This document shows positions 7,999-16,217 of a DNA stretch of 34,857 bases, piece by piece; position 1 is the stretch's first letter; each line of letters starts with the position of its first letter. The translations under genes and the position numbers were made by a program. This DNA is from Collinsella sp. (lineage in GTDB: Bacteria; Actinomycetota; Coriobacteriia; Coriobacteriales; Coriobacteriaceae). Under the pieces are notes generated by a model. It was not told where the DNA came from. It saw nothing but the letters and a program-made list of their open reading frames with translations, and searched no databases. Where the stretch lies: NCBI GenBank assembly GCA_018382295.1, contig JAGZQF010000015.1, positions 1 through 34,857 of the forward strand. The letters run 5' to 3'.

Positions 7999-8859
7999 TC
8001 ACAGATCGAGCCTACCCTGGGGATCGGTAAAACCGTCAGTACCCTCCTTGAGTTTCTTCTCGTCTGCCTTCACACGACGCTCGAGCTTTTTTGTATCCTC
8101 GGCAGGCGGTAGGTTCTCGGGGACAATTCCGCGGTCGATGAGGCTGCCACGCACGCTTGTGTTGTTCTCGACGTGCTCTTGCTTGATCTGGTCCAGACCG
8201 TACAGGTCGTGTTCCTCGGCGTTGAAGGCCGTCATCGAGTTCGTAAGGTCCTTTGCTTTGATGAGGACATCGGCTAACCTGTCCGCCAATGCCGCGCTCT
8301 TGGGTACGCCGAGCTGCTGCTTCATTTCCGCCGTGCTTCTGCCGCCGAATAACGCTTCATCGCCCTTCGACTTGATGATCGCGAATCCTTTGGAGTCAAC
8401 GCCGCGTTTGAACGCAATACCCGAGAGCTGTTTCTCTGAATCGGATAGCGAGTGGCGCGCCTGCAAGCGCTGAATCTCTGCGAAGCGCTGCTCTATGAGC
8501 TCTTGGCGGCGCGTCTGGACGGCAAAGTATGCCTGCGCGAGCGCGATCTCCGGCTTGTTTGGATCTCCGTTTTGGGCGATTAAATAGCATGCGTAGCGCG
8601 TAAGTTTGTAGTCTTTAACCGCGCGAGCGGCGACACCGGCAGTTACCATTTTCGCGGTGTCACGAAAATGGGAATCAACTGGAGTTTTGTTTGTTTCGCA
8701 CGAGACTTTTGCCCTCTTAACAACTTCGGCGAAGTTCTCCCATCGAGTGTACCCCATGGGTTCCATTAAATCGCGTGCGAGCCAATATTCAACGCCGTCT
8801 TCCACATTGGCGTAGCTATCAAGTTCGACACGCCACTTCTCGATATCTCTACTGTCCAT
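7999..8859 (-). CDS. dinD: DinD-like protein (DNA-damage-inducible protein D family)
   Basis: The 286-residue protein matches the DinD family of SOS-induced proteins; E. coli DinD inhibits RecA activities. Seen features are the N-terminal Bro-N/phage-antirepressor-like segment (EYWLARDLMEPMGYTRWENF), the family core VKDYKLTRYACYLIAQNGDP, then RQELIEQRFAEIQRLQAR, and the C-terminal half with AFNAEEHDLYGLDQIKQEH. GAGGAGGAG lies directly before the ATG. I found no LexA-type operator upstream, so SOS control is not supported by this sequence. The gene is alone and ends 44 bases after the tRNA terminator, a place where mobile DNA often inserts, and DinD genes are often in accessory DNA. Residues after about 265 are Lys-rich. 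Confidence 0.88.
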   Translation of the reverse strand: MDSRDIEKWRVELDSYANVEDGVEYWLARDLMEPMGYTRWENFAEVVKRAKVSCETNKTPVDSHFRDTAKMVTAGVAARAVKDYKLTRYACYLIAQNGDPNKPEIALAQAYFAVQTRRQELIEQRFAEIQRLQARHSLSDSEKQLSGIAFKRGVDSKGFAIIKSKGDEALFGGRSTAEMKQQLGVPKSAALADRLADVLIKAKDLTNSMTAFNAEEHDLYGLDQIKQEHVENNTSVRGSLIDRGIVPENLPPAEDTKKLERRVKADEKKLKEGTDGFTDPQGRLDL

Positions 8860-8942
8860 ATCTCCTCCTCGCTGGTCTATTGTCTATGCGGGCTTTGCCC
8901 ACTCTGTATTCAGAATAAGGATACGCTGCCGTGCGGACACGA

Positions 8943-8977
8943 ATGGGCCCGTGCTGCTTCGAGCTCACGGGGCCCAT
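8943..8977 (-). terminator. Possible terminator after the flavoprotein gene
   Basis: The hairpin arms ATGGGCCCGTG (8943-8953) and CACGGGGCCCAT (8966-8977) pair with one bulged base. It lies 43 bases past the stop codon of the minus-strand flavoprotein gene. The T run is weak, so it may instead be a structure in the dinD promoter region. Confidence 0.4.
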
Positions 8978-9019
8978 GGATATCGATTGGTTGTGTTCTG
9001 CTTTAGATAGGTGTCCGGT

Positions 9020-10546
9020 TTAATCCGCTCGATAGTGCGACCCGAGACTTTCAGTTCGCTTACGCATGGCTTTGACCATTTCCTGTGCTAGTTGAATCTG
9101 CGATTGCAGGCGGGCGAGGGCTGCGACTTCGCTGTCCTGGGCTTTCTGTGTGCTCAAGGTCGTTGCCTCTGTCTTCAAGCCCTCAAGCTCGTGTAGTGCC
9201 TCGGATAGGCCCGTCTCGGTGCGGTTGATCATGCAGTAGCTACTCATCGTGTGCTTGAGGCTGCGAGCCAGACGCTCTGCATCTGCCTTGGCGAGGCCGC
9301 GCTGGGGGAGGGCGATATCCGTCTTCAAGGGCGTCTCAGGGGCGTCCAGCGCCGCCTGAGTCGCCGATGCACCCGCAATCCGTCCGAACACGATACCGTT
9401 GGCGCTTGACAGGCCGCCAATGCGGTCGGCGCCGTGCATGCCGCCCGTTGCCTCGCCACAGGCGTAGAGACCCGCAACGCCGGTCGCGGCTGCCTTGTCG
9501 ATCTTGATTCCGCCGTTGGAGGCATGGGCGTACATCGCTACGCGCATCTCGTCAGTCGGAGCAATGCCGTGCTCGTCCTGGAGCCATGTGGCAAAGGTCT
9601 GGACAAACTCGGGGACGTCCTCACTGGGGAAGTCGTAATGCAGCGCTAGGCCCTCGGCGCCCGCTTGGTCGATGGCAAGGTCGATAGCACGTGAATCCAG
9701 GCGTGACGTGAAGGGGCCGTATCCGGAGCGCTGCTCAAGCAGCTTGTCCAGTTTGTCGTCGTCGATGTCAACCGACTGATCGAATTTGACGTAGCGCCAG
9801 GTCTTCTCGTTAAAGACGAGGTTGCGCTTGGGCTCAATGAAGCCGGGCATCATCTGCATGAACTCTATATTGGTTAGCGACGCGCCATGTGCTTGGGCGA
9901 TGGCTTGGGAGGAGCTGAGCACGTCGGCCGAGGTCAGGCTGCGCTCGAACAGCCCACCCGTGCCGCCGGCGGCGATAATGGTGGCCTTTGCCGCAATGGG
10001 CACGAGGTGCTCCTCGGTGCGGTCGTAGAGCACGGCCCCGGTGATTCGGCCGTCCGTGGCCTCAACAAGGTCGATAAGTTCGTGGCGGGGGAGTAGACGA
10101 ATGCCGAGCGACTCGATCTGGGCTGTCAGGGCGTCTTCAAGGGGCTTGCGGGTCAGGCCGCGCCACATACGCATCTTGTGGTCAAAGCAGGGGATAAACT
10201 GCTTTTGCTGGGCGCTCTCGGCGCTTTGTGGACGCTGGAGTTCAACGCCCAGATCCTGTTCGAGCCACTGGATCGCCTGAGGAATGCCGTGGATAAACGT
10301 CTGGACGAGCTTGGGGTCGGCGACACCGCCACCGACGGCCTGAATTGTGTCGATGAGGTCCTGCTCGTCGGCTTCGTCGACGGGGCCGATAAGCCCCAGA
10401 CCCCAGGTGCCCGGGAAGAAGCTCGATCCGCTCATGGTCTTGCCGGCGCTCGCAACGGCGACGGTGGTGCCCGCGCGCGCCGCTTCGATGGCGGCACAGA
10501 GGCCCGCAATGCCAGATCCAATTACCAGTACATCAGTCGATTCCAT
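9020..10546 (-). CDS. FAD-dependent oxidoreductase, fumarate reductase/L-aspartate oxidase type
   Basis: The ATG at 10546 is chosen because GAAAGGA precedes it by five bases; upstream in-frame codons have no such site. The 508-residue protein starts with the FAD-binding motif DVLVIGSGIAGLCAAIEAAR. It carries IIAAGGTGGLF, the substrate-domain segment HASNGGIKID, and GLYACGEATGGMHGADRIGG followed by LSSANGIVFGRIAG, which closes the FAD site. The C-terminal 90 residues are helical, as in NadB and FrdA/SdhA. The catalytic subfamily is unclear. It could be a soluble fumarate reductase-like enzyme or an aspartate-oxidase relative. No nadA, nadC, frdB or sdhB gene is adjacent, so neither pathway is supported by context. 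Confidence 0.85.
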   Translation of the reverse strand: MESTDVLVIGSGIAGLCAAIEAARAGTTVAVASAGKTMSGSSFFPGTWGLGLIGPVDEADEQDLIDTIQAVGGGVADPKLVQTFIHGIPQAIQWLEQDLGVELQRPQSAESAQQKQFIPCFDHKMRMWRGLTRKPLEDALTAQIESLGIRLLPRHELIDLVEATDGRITGAVLYDRTEEHLVPIAAKATIIAAGGTGGLFERSLTSADVLSSSQAIAQAHGASLTNIEFMQMMPGFIEPKRNLVFNEKTWRYVKFDQSVDIDDDKLDKLLEQRSGYGPFTSRLDSRAIDLAIDQAGAEGLALHYDFPSEDVPEFVQTFATWLQDEHGIAPTDEMRVAMYAHASNGGIKIDKAAATGVAGLYACGEATGGMHGADRIGGLSSANGIVFGRIAGASATQAALDAPETPLKTDIALPQRGLAKADAERLARSLKHTMSSYCMINRTETGLSEALHELEGLKTEATTLSTQKAQDSEVAALARLQSQIQLAQEMVKAMRKRTESLGSHYRAD

Positions 10547-10683
10547 CGGATTCCTTTCTCGTCCGGCGCATTGTCGCACGGTCGCTCGCCAAAGGCATCG
10601 AAAAGATTCCGTTAATCGGTAAAGGGCCAAATTGGAAGGTAAACGTCACCGATACCTGAACGCTTAACCTAGTTCCCTCAATA

Positions 10684-10750
10684 AGTTGCGGTGGAATAGT
10701 TCCTGTTTTGAAGGGTAGTGCGGCTATCTAGGAACTATTTCACCGCAACT
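10684..10750. repeat. Long inverted repeat, 21-base arms
   Basis: The arms 10684-10704 and 10730-10750 are inverted copies with a single mismatch, separated by 25 bases. The right end reads TTTCACCGCAACT and the left begins AGTTGCGGTGGAA. It is separate from the terminator that follows and lacks a T run. It could be a small mobile repeat, a regulatory hairpin or part of a termination region. No second copy is seen in this window. Confidence 0.75.
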
Positions 10751-10764
10751 GCCAGAGGGATAAC

Positions 10765-10797
10765 AAAAAGAGCCGCTACCTCGAAAGGTAGCGGCTC
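10765..10797 (-). terminator. Terminator of the GGGtGRT/NifU-like operon
   Basis: A 12-pair stem (10770-10781 with 10786-10797) is closed by a CGAA/TTCG tetraloop. On the minus strand it is followed by five T. It lies 36 bases after the stop codon of the GGGtGRT gene. Confidence 0.92.
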
Positions 10798-10832
10798 CAA
10801 AGCTCAACTATCTGAGCATCGCGCGGGCGCGA

Positions 10833-11837
10833 TTAGGCCTTGAGGGCCTCTTCGACGGCGACAGCGCAGGCGACGGTGGCACCGACCATGGGGTTGTTGC
10901 CCATGCCGATGAGACCCATCATGTCGACGTGCGCAGGCACGGAGGAAGAACCGGCGAACTGGGCGTCGGAGTGCATGCGGCCCATGGTGTCGGTCATGCC
11001 GTAAGAGGCAGGGCCGGCGCCCATGTTGTCCGGGTGCAGGGTACGGCCAGTGCCGCCACCAGAAGCGACGGAGAAGTACTTCTTGCCAGCCTCGAGGCGC
11101 TCCTTCTTGTAGGTGCCAGCGACGGGGTGCTGGAAGCGCGTGGGGTTGGTGGAGTTACCGGTGATCGAGATGTCGACGTTCTCGTGCCACATGATGGCAA
11201 CGCCCTCGCGGACGTCGTCGGCGCCGTAGCAGTTGACGGCGGCGCGGGGACCATCGGAGTAGGGGATGGTCTCGACGACCTTGAGCTCGCCCGTGAAGTA
11301 GTCGAACTGGGTCTTCACGTAGGTGAAGCCGTTGATGCGGGCGATGATCTGAGCGGCGTCCTTGCCCAGACCGTTGAGAATAACGCGCAGCGGCTTCTTG
11401 CGAGCCTTGTTGGCGTTCAGAGCCAGGCCGATAGCGCCCTCAGCGGCAGCGAAGGACTCGTGGCCGGCCAGGAAGGCGAAGCACTCGGTGTCGTCGGAGA
11501 GCAGCATAGCGCCCAGGTTGCCGTGGCCCAGACCGACCTTGCGGTCCTCGGCGACGGAGCCGGGAACGGTGAAGGCCTGGATGCCCTCGCCGATGATGGC
11601 AGCAGCCTCAGAAGCGGTCTTGGCGCCACGCTTGACAGCAAGAGCGCAGCCGAGGGTGTAGGCCCACTCGGCGTTCTGGAAGGCGATGGACTGGGTGTTG
11701 TTGACGATCTCACGCGGGTTGAAGCCCTTGTCGGTGCAGATCTGCAGAGCTTCCTCGAGGGAGGCGATGCCGTTGTCGGCGAGGCACTTGTTGATCTTGT
11801 CAGCGCGGCGCTCGTAACCTTCGAACGTAACAGTCAT
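10833..11837 (-). CDS. GGGtGRT family protein
   Basis: The 334-residue protein contains the literal signature GGGTGRT (in SVASGGGTGRTLHPDNMG) for which this family is named. Other conserved-looking segments are KVGLGHGNLGAMLLSDDTEC, NGFTYVKTQFDYFTGELK, MWHENVDISITGNSTNPTRF and HVDMMGLIGMGNNPMVGA. GGGAGGG precedes the ATG. The family has no established reaction. Its known habit is to sit next to a NifU-like iron-sulfur scaffold, as here (18 bases between the genes), so a role with iron-sulfur clusters or sulfur metabolism is inferred. There are no membrane segments or signal peptide, so it is probably cytoplasmic. Confidence 0.92.
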   Translation of the reverse strand: MTVTFEGYERRADKINKCLADNGIASLEEALQICTDKGFNPREIVNNTQSIAFQNAEWAYTLGCALAVKRGAKTASEAAAIIGEGIQAFTVPGSVAEDRKVGLGHGNLGAMLLSDDTECFAFLAGHESFAAAEGAIGLALNANKARKKPLRVILNGLGKDAAQIIARINGFTYVKTQFDYFTGELKVVETIPYSDGPRAAVNCYGADDVREGVAIMWHENVDISITGNSTNPTRFQHPVAGTYKKERLEAGKKYFSVASGGGTGRTLHPDNMGAGPASYGMTDTMGRMHSDAQFAGSSSVPAHVDMMGLIGMGNNPMVGATVACAVAVEEALKA

Positions 11838-11855
11838 AGTTATTTCCCTCCCTTT

Positions 11856-12590
11856 CTACTCGTGAACCGGGAACACGCTGGCGACGGAGTGAGTCTCCTC
11901 GTCGGTGCGCGGGTCGATGTACTTGGCAGCGTTCTCCCACTGACCATAGTGGCCCATAGCGCCAGCGATGGCCTCCTCGGGGGTCTTGCCGGCCTTGACG
12001 GCGTCGGTGAACTTGCCGAGGTTCAGGAACTCGAACGCGATGATCTCGTTCTTGTCGTTGAGAGCCATGCGGGTGACGTAGCCCTGAGCGAGCTCGAGGT
12101 AACGAGCGCCCTTGGCCTTGGTGCCGAACATGGTGCCGACCTGAGAGCGAAGGCCCTTGCCGAGGTCGTCGAGGGAGGCGCCCACGGGCAGGCCGCCCTC
12201 GGAGAACGCGGTCTGGCTGCGGCCGTAAACGATCTGCAGGAAGATCTCGCGCATAGCAACGTTGATGGCGTCGCAGACGAGGTCGGTGTTGAGGGCCTCG
12301 AGGATGGTCTTACCGGGAAGGATCTCGGAAGCCATGGCGGCAGAGTGGGTCATGCCCGAGCAGCCGATGGTCTCAACGAGGGCCTCCTCGATGATGCCGT
12401 CCTTGACGTTCAGCGTGAGCTTGCAGGCGCCCTGCTGAGGTGCGCACCAACCCACACCGTGCGTAAGACCGGAGATGTCGGAAATCTCCTTAGCCTGGAC
12501 CCACTTGCCCTCCTCGGGGATGGGTGCGGGGCCGTGGTATGCACCCTTGGCAACGGGGCACATGTTCTCCACTTCCTGTGAGTACTGCAT
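11856..12590 (-). CDS. NifU-like iron-sulfur cluster scaffold protein
   Basis: The ATG at 12590 is chosen because GGAGAGG sits just before it; upstream in-frame codons lack a site. The 244-residue protein has NifU N-terminal-type cysteine motifs: GVGWCAPQQGACKLTL, and VETIGCSGMTHSAAMASEIL, which is the classic position of the second scaffold cysteine. NifU/IscU proteins hold a nascent iron-sulfur cluster before transfer. It is longer than IscU or SufU (about 130-145 residues); the extra C-terminal part contains NLGKFTDAVKAGKTPEEAI. It is cotranscribed with the GGGtGRT gene and is distinct from sufU in the same window. Confidence 0.88.
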   Translation of the reverse strand: MQYSQEVENMCPVAKGAYHGPAPIPEEGKWVQAKEISDISGLTHGVGWCAPQQGACKLTLNVKDGIIEEALVETIGCSGMTHSAAMASEILPGKTILEALNTDLVCDAINVAMREIFLQIVYGRSQTAFSEGGLPVGASLDDLGKGLRSQVGTMFGTKAKGARYLELAQGYVTRMALNDKNEIIAFEFLNLGKFTDAVKAGKTPEEAIAGAMGHYGQWENAAKYIDPRTDEETHSVASVFPVHE

Positions 12591-12993
12591 GCCTCTCCTC
12601 TCTATCGTGTTGGCGTCCCGTCTGGGGGTCGTGGCTGGCGATTGCCGGGCGACCCTTCGAAAGGGACATGACATGCAGCCCCTATAATACCGCGAAATGC
12701 ACGGAATATTCGGCGAACGGCTCAGTTTTCGTAGCGAGAAGTCCGGAAGTTTTAATTGAAACGGTTTAACTCTATGTTCTGTGGTCGTGAACTTCCGTAG
12801 AGGGGGTCCGTATTGGGCAAGCTTTTGGTCAGCTTTTGTAAGCGTTGCAGGGGTTGACCTGTTGCAACGGTGCCGTTCGCCGCCTGTTTACTGCCTTTGG
12901 CCGCGCGAGCGAATTGTTTTGCGTGAATGTTTTGATGGCACGCTTCAATCGTGCTGTATTGGATGGCAAGCAGATCCCGGCGAAGGGAGCGCC
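12591..12993. other. Intergenic region between divergent NifU-like and transposase genes
   Basis: There is no gene here that I can support. A TATAAT-like hexamer at 12683-12688 reads as a -10 element on the plus strand and nearly so on the minus strand (TATTAT), 94 bases from the NifU-like start; no clear -35 was found. An open frame runs from 12781 into the transposase, but the ribosome binding site favours the later ATG. Confidence 0.5.
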
Positions 12994-13806
12994 ATGCAGC
13001 GCGTTTGGAGAACGGTTACCGGCTTTTACCATGTCTGTGCCCGCGGTACGGGCAAGCAGCTCATCTTTGAGGGCGATGAAGACCGGTGGGAGTTCTTGGA
13101 GCTGATGCGTGAGTGCTGCCGCAAGGCGGGCGTGACGGTTATCGCCTGGTGCCTTATGGGCAATCACGTGCGTCTGGTGCTTGCAGATTACGAGGACGCG
13201 ATGAGCGCGGCGATGCACCGGCTGCTTTTGACGTACGCGCGGCGGTTCAATAAACGCACGGGGCGCACAGGGCATCTGTTCCAGAACCGTTTTGACCGGC
13301 GCTCGCTCGATACCGACTGGCAGGTGATGGAGGCTATTCGCTCCGTTCACGCCGATCCGCAGGAGGCGGGCATCAGTCTCATTGAGCGTTATCCCTGGAG
13401 CAGCTTTCCGGAGCATTTGTGCGCTTACGACGGTGACGCGGCCGATGTCGCGAGGGGATTTTCTGATCCTTCTTGCGTGCTTGAGCTTTTTGGTTCTGCC
13501 GAGGGCTTTATTGCCTATTCGCTTTCGACGCCCGACGGCGGCGAACCGGCGCTGCGCGATATGAAAGAGACAGAGTGGGAACGCCACGCCTTTGCCGACA
13601 AGATGGCGAAGAGCCTCGGGGTTCCGCTCAATGTGGTTAAAACTGCACCGCCGGCGCAGCGCGATACCGTTATTGTTGGATTGAGCAATGCCGGCCTTAC
13701 GGTGCGCCAGATTGAGCGGTATACCGGGATTGGCAAAAGTACCGTCTCTCGTATCGTGCGCGCCCGCGCGCGAACGGCGATGCGGGCTGGCGGAAACGTG
13801 ATGTAA
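12994..13806 (+). CDS. REP-associated tyrosine transposase-like protein (Y1/HUH), motif damaged
   Basis: The 270-residue protein resembles IS200/REP-associated tyrosine transposases, which cut and join single-stranded DNA. The domain includes YHVCARGTGKQLIF, VIAWCLMGNHVRLVL, then LLLTYARRFNKRTGRTGHLF and NRFDRR. Family members normally have an HUH pair (HVH) in the metal-binding motif. Here it reads HVR (codons 13165-13173), so metal binding should be impaired. The likely catalytic Tyr in TYARRFN is kept. The C-terminal part ends in a helix-turn-helix-like segment (LTVRQIERYTGIGKSTVSRI). AGGGAG precedes the ATG at 12994; the frame is open upstream to 12781 but without a comparable site. No flanking REP palindromes were recognised. 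Confidence 0.82.
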   Translation: MQRVWRTVTGFYHVCARGTGKQLIFEGDEDRWEFLELMRECCRKAGVTVIAWCLMGNHVRLVLADYEDAMSAAMHRLLLTYARRFNKRTGRTGHLFQNRFDRRSLDTDWQVMEAIRSVHADPQEAGISLIERYPWSSFPEHLCAYDGDAADVARGFSDPSCVLELFGSAEGFIAYSLSTPDGGEPALRDMKETEWERHAFADKMAKSLGVPLNVVKTAPPAQRDTVIVGLSNAGLTVRQIERYTGIGKSTVSRIVRARARTAMRAGGNVM

Positions 13807-14404
13807 GGTCGCCTGTTCACCGCAGTTGGGGTCGTCCATACGCCGCAACCAGCGTTCAAAAGCTTGGTACGGTAACTGCACTTCTTAATATGCATAGAAC
13901 AATCGTCATCTTGCATAAAATAACAGCTCAGTCCGGGTTTGCCCGTGCCTACCCCCGTCTGCGCCGTGCAAAAAACGGAGTTTTCAGCATCGTGGTGCTG
14001 TCGGCACTGCCGCAATCTTGCAACATACGGGTCCCGAAGCTATTTATGCCTTCCGATCCGCCTCCGAAGCGCATGTATGTGATCCCTGAGACCGCGATGC
14101 TTGTTCTAAAACACAATATATATGCGCCTGGAGACGTTGATTAACGCTTTCGATGCGTATACATACAGCTTGGCGTGCTGAATACTCGCAAAAATGCACG
14201 TCGCACCCTATGGGACCCGTCTGCGGCAGGCGCGAAGCGAGTCGGAGCTCAGCAGAACGGGGCTTGGCGCATTGCTTGGCGGGCCCGGGGCCCTGCCGCA
14301 GGCCTTTGGTGCTGTGGAAAACGCCCGTGTTCGCGTCTGGCCGTGTGGTAAATGACAGACGGGGCGCCGGGCGCGCTGATTTTGTGTGTTCGTGCTCATT
14401 AGGA
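13807..14404. other. Long intergenic region without a supported gene
   Basis: This stretch of about 600 bases separates the transposase from the end of the suf operon. Several frames are open, among them 13890-14144 (84 codons) and a 53-codon frame at 14194-14355. None has a ribosome binding site or a recognisable protein, so I call none of them. It may be decayed accessory DNA linked to the transposase. Confidence 0.5.
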
Positions 14405-14432
14405 AAACAGAGCCGCCCGTATTGGGCGGCTC
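14405..14432 (-). terminator. Terminator of the suf operon
   Basis: The stem GAGCCGCCC (14410-14418) pairs perfectly with GGGCGGCTC (14424-14432) around a five-base loop. On the minus strand a short T-rich tail (TGTTTTCC) follows. It starts 33 bases after the sufU stop. Confidence 0.8.
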
Positions 14433-14464
14433 GGCAATCAAAAACCTTGGATTCGGAGCATACG

Positions 14465-14899
14465 CTACTGGTTAGCTTGCCCCTCGAGCATGCCGTCGAG
14501 GGTGCGCCAGGCGAGCTCGGCGCATTTGACGCGGGCGGGCATGTGCGAGATGTCCTGGAGCTGGGCGGCTTCGTCCAGGTCTTCCAGGTCCTCCTCGGAG
14601 AGCTTCTCGCCGCGGATCATGGCGAGGAAGAGCTCTGCCAGGCGGCGAGCTTCCTCGACGGTCTCGCCGGTGATGAGATCGGCCATGATGTCGGCACTGG
14701 CCTGGCTGATGGCGCAGCCGTGGCCGGTAAAGGAGGCCTCCTCAATCACGTTGTTCTCGACACGCAGCTGCAGAGTGAGCTCGTCTCCGCAGCTGGGGTT
14801 GATGCCGTCGTGCTCGTGCGTGGGAGCATCCATCTCGTACTTGTAGTCGGGGTGCGAGTTGTGCTCCATAAATGTGGTGGAGGTGTACAGATTACCCAT
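14465..14899 (-). CDS. sufU: SufU iron-sulfur assembly protein / sulfur acceptor
   Basis: SufU takes sulfur from SufS as a zinc-dependent transferase in Gram-positive SUF systems. The 144-residue protein has the three expected cysteines and the aspartate: NPSCGDELTL, GHGCAISQASADIM and RVKCAELAWRTL. The typical insertion between the second and third cysteine is present (VEEARRLAELFLAMIRGEKL). The ATG at 14899 lies inside the end of sufS, sharing the bases ATGGGTAA, with GGAG eight bases before it, so translation is coupled to sufS. It is the last gene of the operon. Confidence 0.95.
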   Translation of the reverse strand: MGNLYTSTTFMEHNSHPDYKYEMDAPTHEHDGINPSCGDELTLQLRVENNVIEEASFTGHGCAISQASADIMADLITGETVEEARRLAELFLAMIRGEKLSEEDLEDLDEAAQLQDISHMPARVKCAELAWRTLDGMLEGQANQ

Positions 14900-16217
14900 T
14901 GAACGTGCTCCAAACGTGATGCAGGCCGGCGATGAACTTGTCAATGTCGGCCTTGTCGTTGTAGAAGGCCACGCTGGCGCGGCAGCAGGCAAGGTTCTCG
15001 ACGCCCAGCCAGGTGAGCAGCGGCTGTGCACAGTGGTGACCGGCGCGGATGCAGACGCCGTCCATGTCCATGATGCTCGCGACGTCGTGCGGGTGGATGC
15101 CGCGGACGTTAAAGCTCACAACGCCGTGGTGGTTGTCCCAATAGATGGAGCCGATGATCTGGACAAAGTCGAGCTGCATGAGCTCGCCCATCAGGTAGTG
15201 GACGAGTGCCTGCTCGCGTGCCTGGACGTTCTCGTAACCCACCGTGTTGACCAGGTAGTCGAGTGCCGCACCCGTGGCGAAGATGCCGGCGGCGTCCTGC
15301 GTGCCGGCCTCGAACTTCTCGGGGACGGGCGCCCAGACGGCGTCCTGCTCGGTGACCGAATCGATCATCTCGCCGCCGGTGAGCATGGGCGGCATGGCGT
15401 TGAGCAGGTCCATCTTGCCCCACAGCACGCCGATGCCCATGGGGCCCATGGCCTTGTGCGCGCTAAAGGCAAAGAAGTCGGCGCCCAGATCGGCCACGTT
15501 GACCGGCATGTGCGGCAGCGACTGCGCGCCGTCGACGACAAGATAACCGCCATACTTGTGCACGAGCTTGCCGAGGTTCTTGACCGGGTTCTCGACGCCT
15601 AGCACGTTGGAGACCTGGCCCACAGCCAAGATCTTGGTCTTGGGGCCCACCTTGGACAGAACCTCCTCGGTCGTGAGCTGGCCGGTCTTGGTGGGATAGA
15701 GGTAGACGAGCTTGGCACCGGTCTCGCGGCAGACCTGCTGCCACGGGATCAGGTTGGAGTGGTGCTCCATGATGGTGATGACGACCTCGTCACCGGGCTC
15801 GAGCACCGTGGGTGCAAAGCTCTTGGCGACCAGGTTGAGCGACTCGCTCGTGTTGCGGGTGAAGACGACCTCGTTCGCCTGGGCGGCACCGATGAGGTCG
15901 GCGATCTGCTGGCGGACTTTCGCGATGGCGTCGGTGGCCTCGACGGACAGCGAGTACAGGCCACGCATGGGGTTGGCGTTCATGCGCTGATAGAAGTCGC
16001 GCTCGGCGTCGAGCACACAGGCAGGGCGCTGCGCGGTGGCGGCGCTATCGAGGAAGGCGATCTCGGGGTGCTGCTGGAAGAGCGGGAACTGCGCCTTGTA
16101 GGGATTGGTCTCGATGTCTACGGTAGGCCAGCCGCGTGAGGCCTCGTCGCTGGCGTCGAGCTCCATAGGCTCCGGTGCGGTACAGGTGTCGCATTTAACG
16201 TGCTCGGTGTCGATCAT
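14892..16217 (-). CDS. sufS: Cysteine desulfurase SufS
   Basis: SufS releases sulfur from cysteine using PLP and passes it to SufU and the SufBCD complex. The 441-residue protein shows FLDSAATAQRP, TRNTSESLNLVAKSF, IMEHHSNLIPW, VDGAQSLPHM, the PLP lysine in FSAHKAMGPMGIGVLWG, and the catalytic cysteine in RAGHHCAQPLL. It is about 30 residues longer at the N-terminus than usual; this part carries a KCDTC motif and two acidic patches. Near the end CCRAS replaces the usual TARAS-like sequence. The start overlaps the sufD stop (ATGA), so translation is coupled. Confidence 0.96.
   Translation of the reverse strand: MIDTEHVKCDTCTAPEPMELDASDEASRGWPTVDIETNPYKAQFPLFQQHPEIAFLDSAATAQRPACVLDAERDFYQRMNANPMRGLYSLSVEATDAIAKVRQQIADLIGAAQANEVVFTRNTSESLNLVAKSFAPTVLEPGDEVVITIMEHHSNLIPWQQVCRETGAKLVYLYPTKTGQLTTEEVLSKVGPKTKILAVGQVSNVLGVENPVKNLGKLVHKYGGYLVVDGAQSLPHMPVNVADLGADFFAFSAHKAMGPMGIGVLWGKMDLLNAMPPMLTGGEMIDSVTEQDAVWAPVPEKFEAGTQDAAGIFATGAALDYLVNTVGYENVQAREQALVHYLMGELMQLDFVQIIGSIYWDNHHGVVSFNVRGIHPHDVASIMDMDGVCIRAGHHCAQPLLTWLGVENLACCRASVAFYNDKADIDKFIAGLHHVWSTFNG

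Noticed and set aside
8860..8940. Short palindrome TCTGTATTCAGA upstream of dinD as a LexA box
   Set aside because: It matches neither the actinobacterial/Gram-positive GAAC-N4-GTTC site nor the spacing of the E. coli CTG-N10-CAG box.
10929..12581. 550-codon plus-strand frame opposite the GGGtGRT and NifU-like genes
   Set aside because: It runs across two well-supported genes and their gap on the other strand, with a Val/Gly/Leu-rich composition typical of antisense frames.
13890..14144. 84-codon plus-strand frame after the transposase
   Set aside because: No ribosome binding site or known motif; codon use is unlike the neighbouring genes.
14194..14355. 53-codon plus-strand frame with protein-like composition before the suf terminator
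   Set aside because: No ribosome binding site precedes its ATG, an in-frame stop lies just upstream, and I recognise no family. GC-rich DNA often gives open frames of this length.
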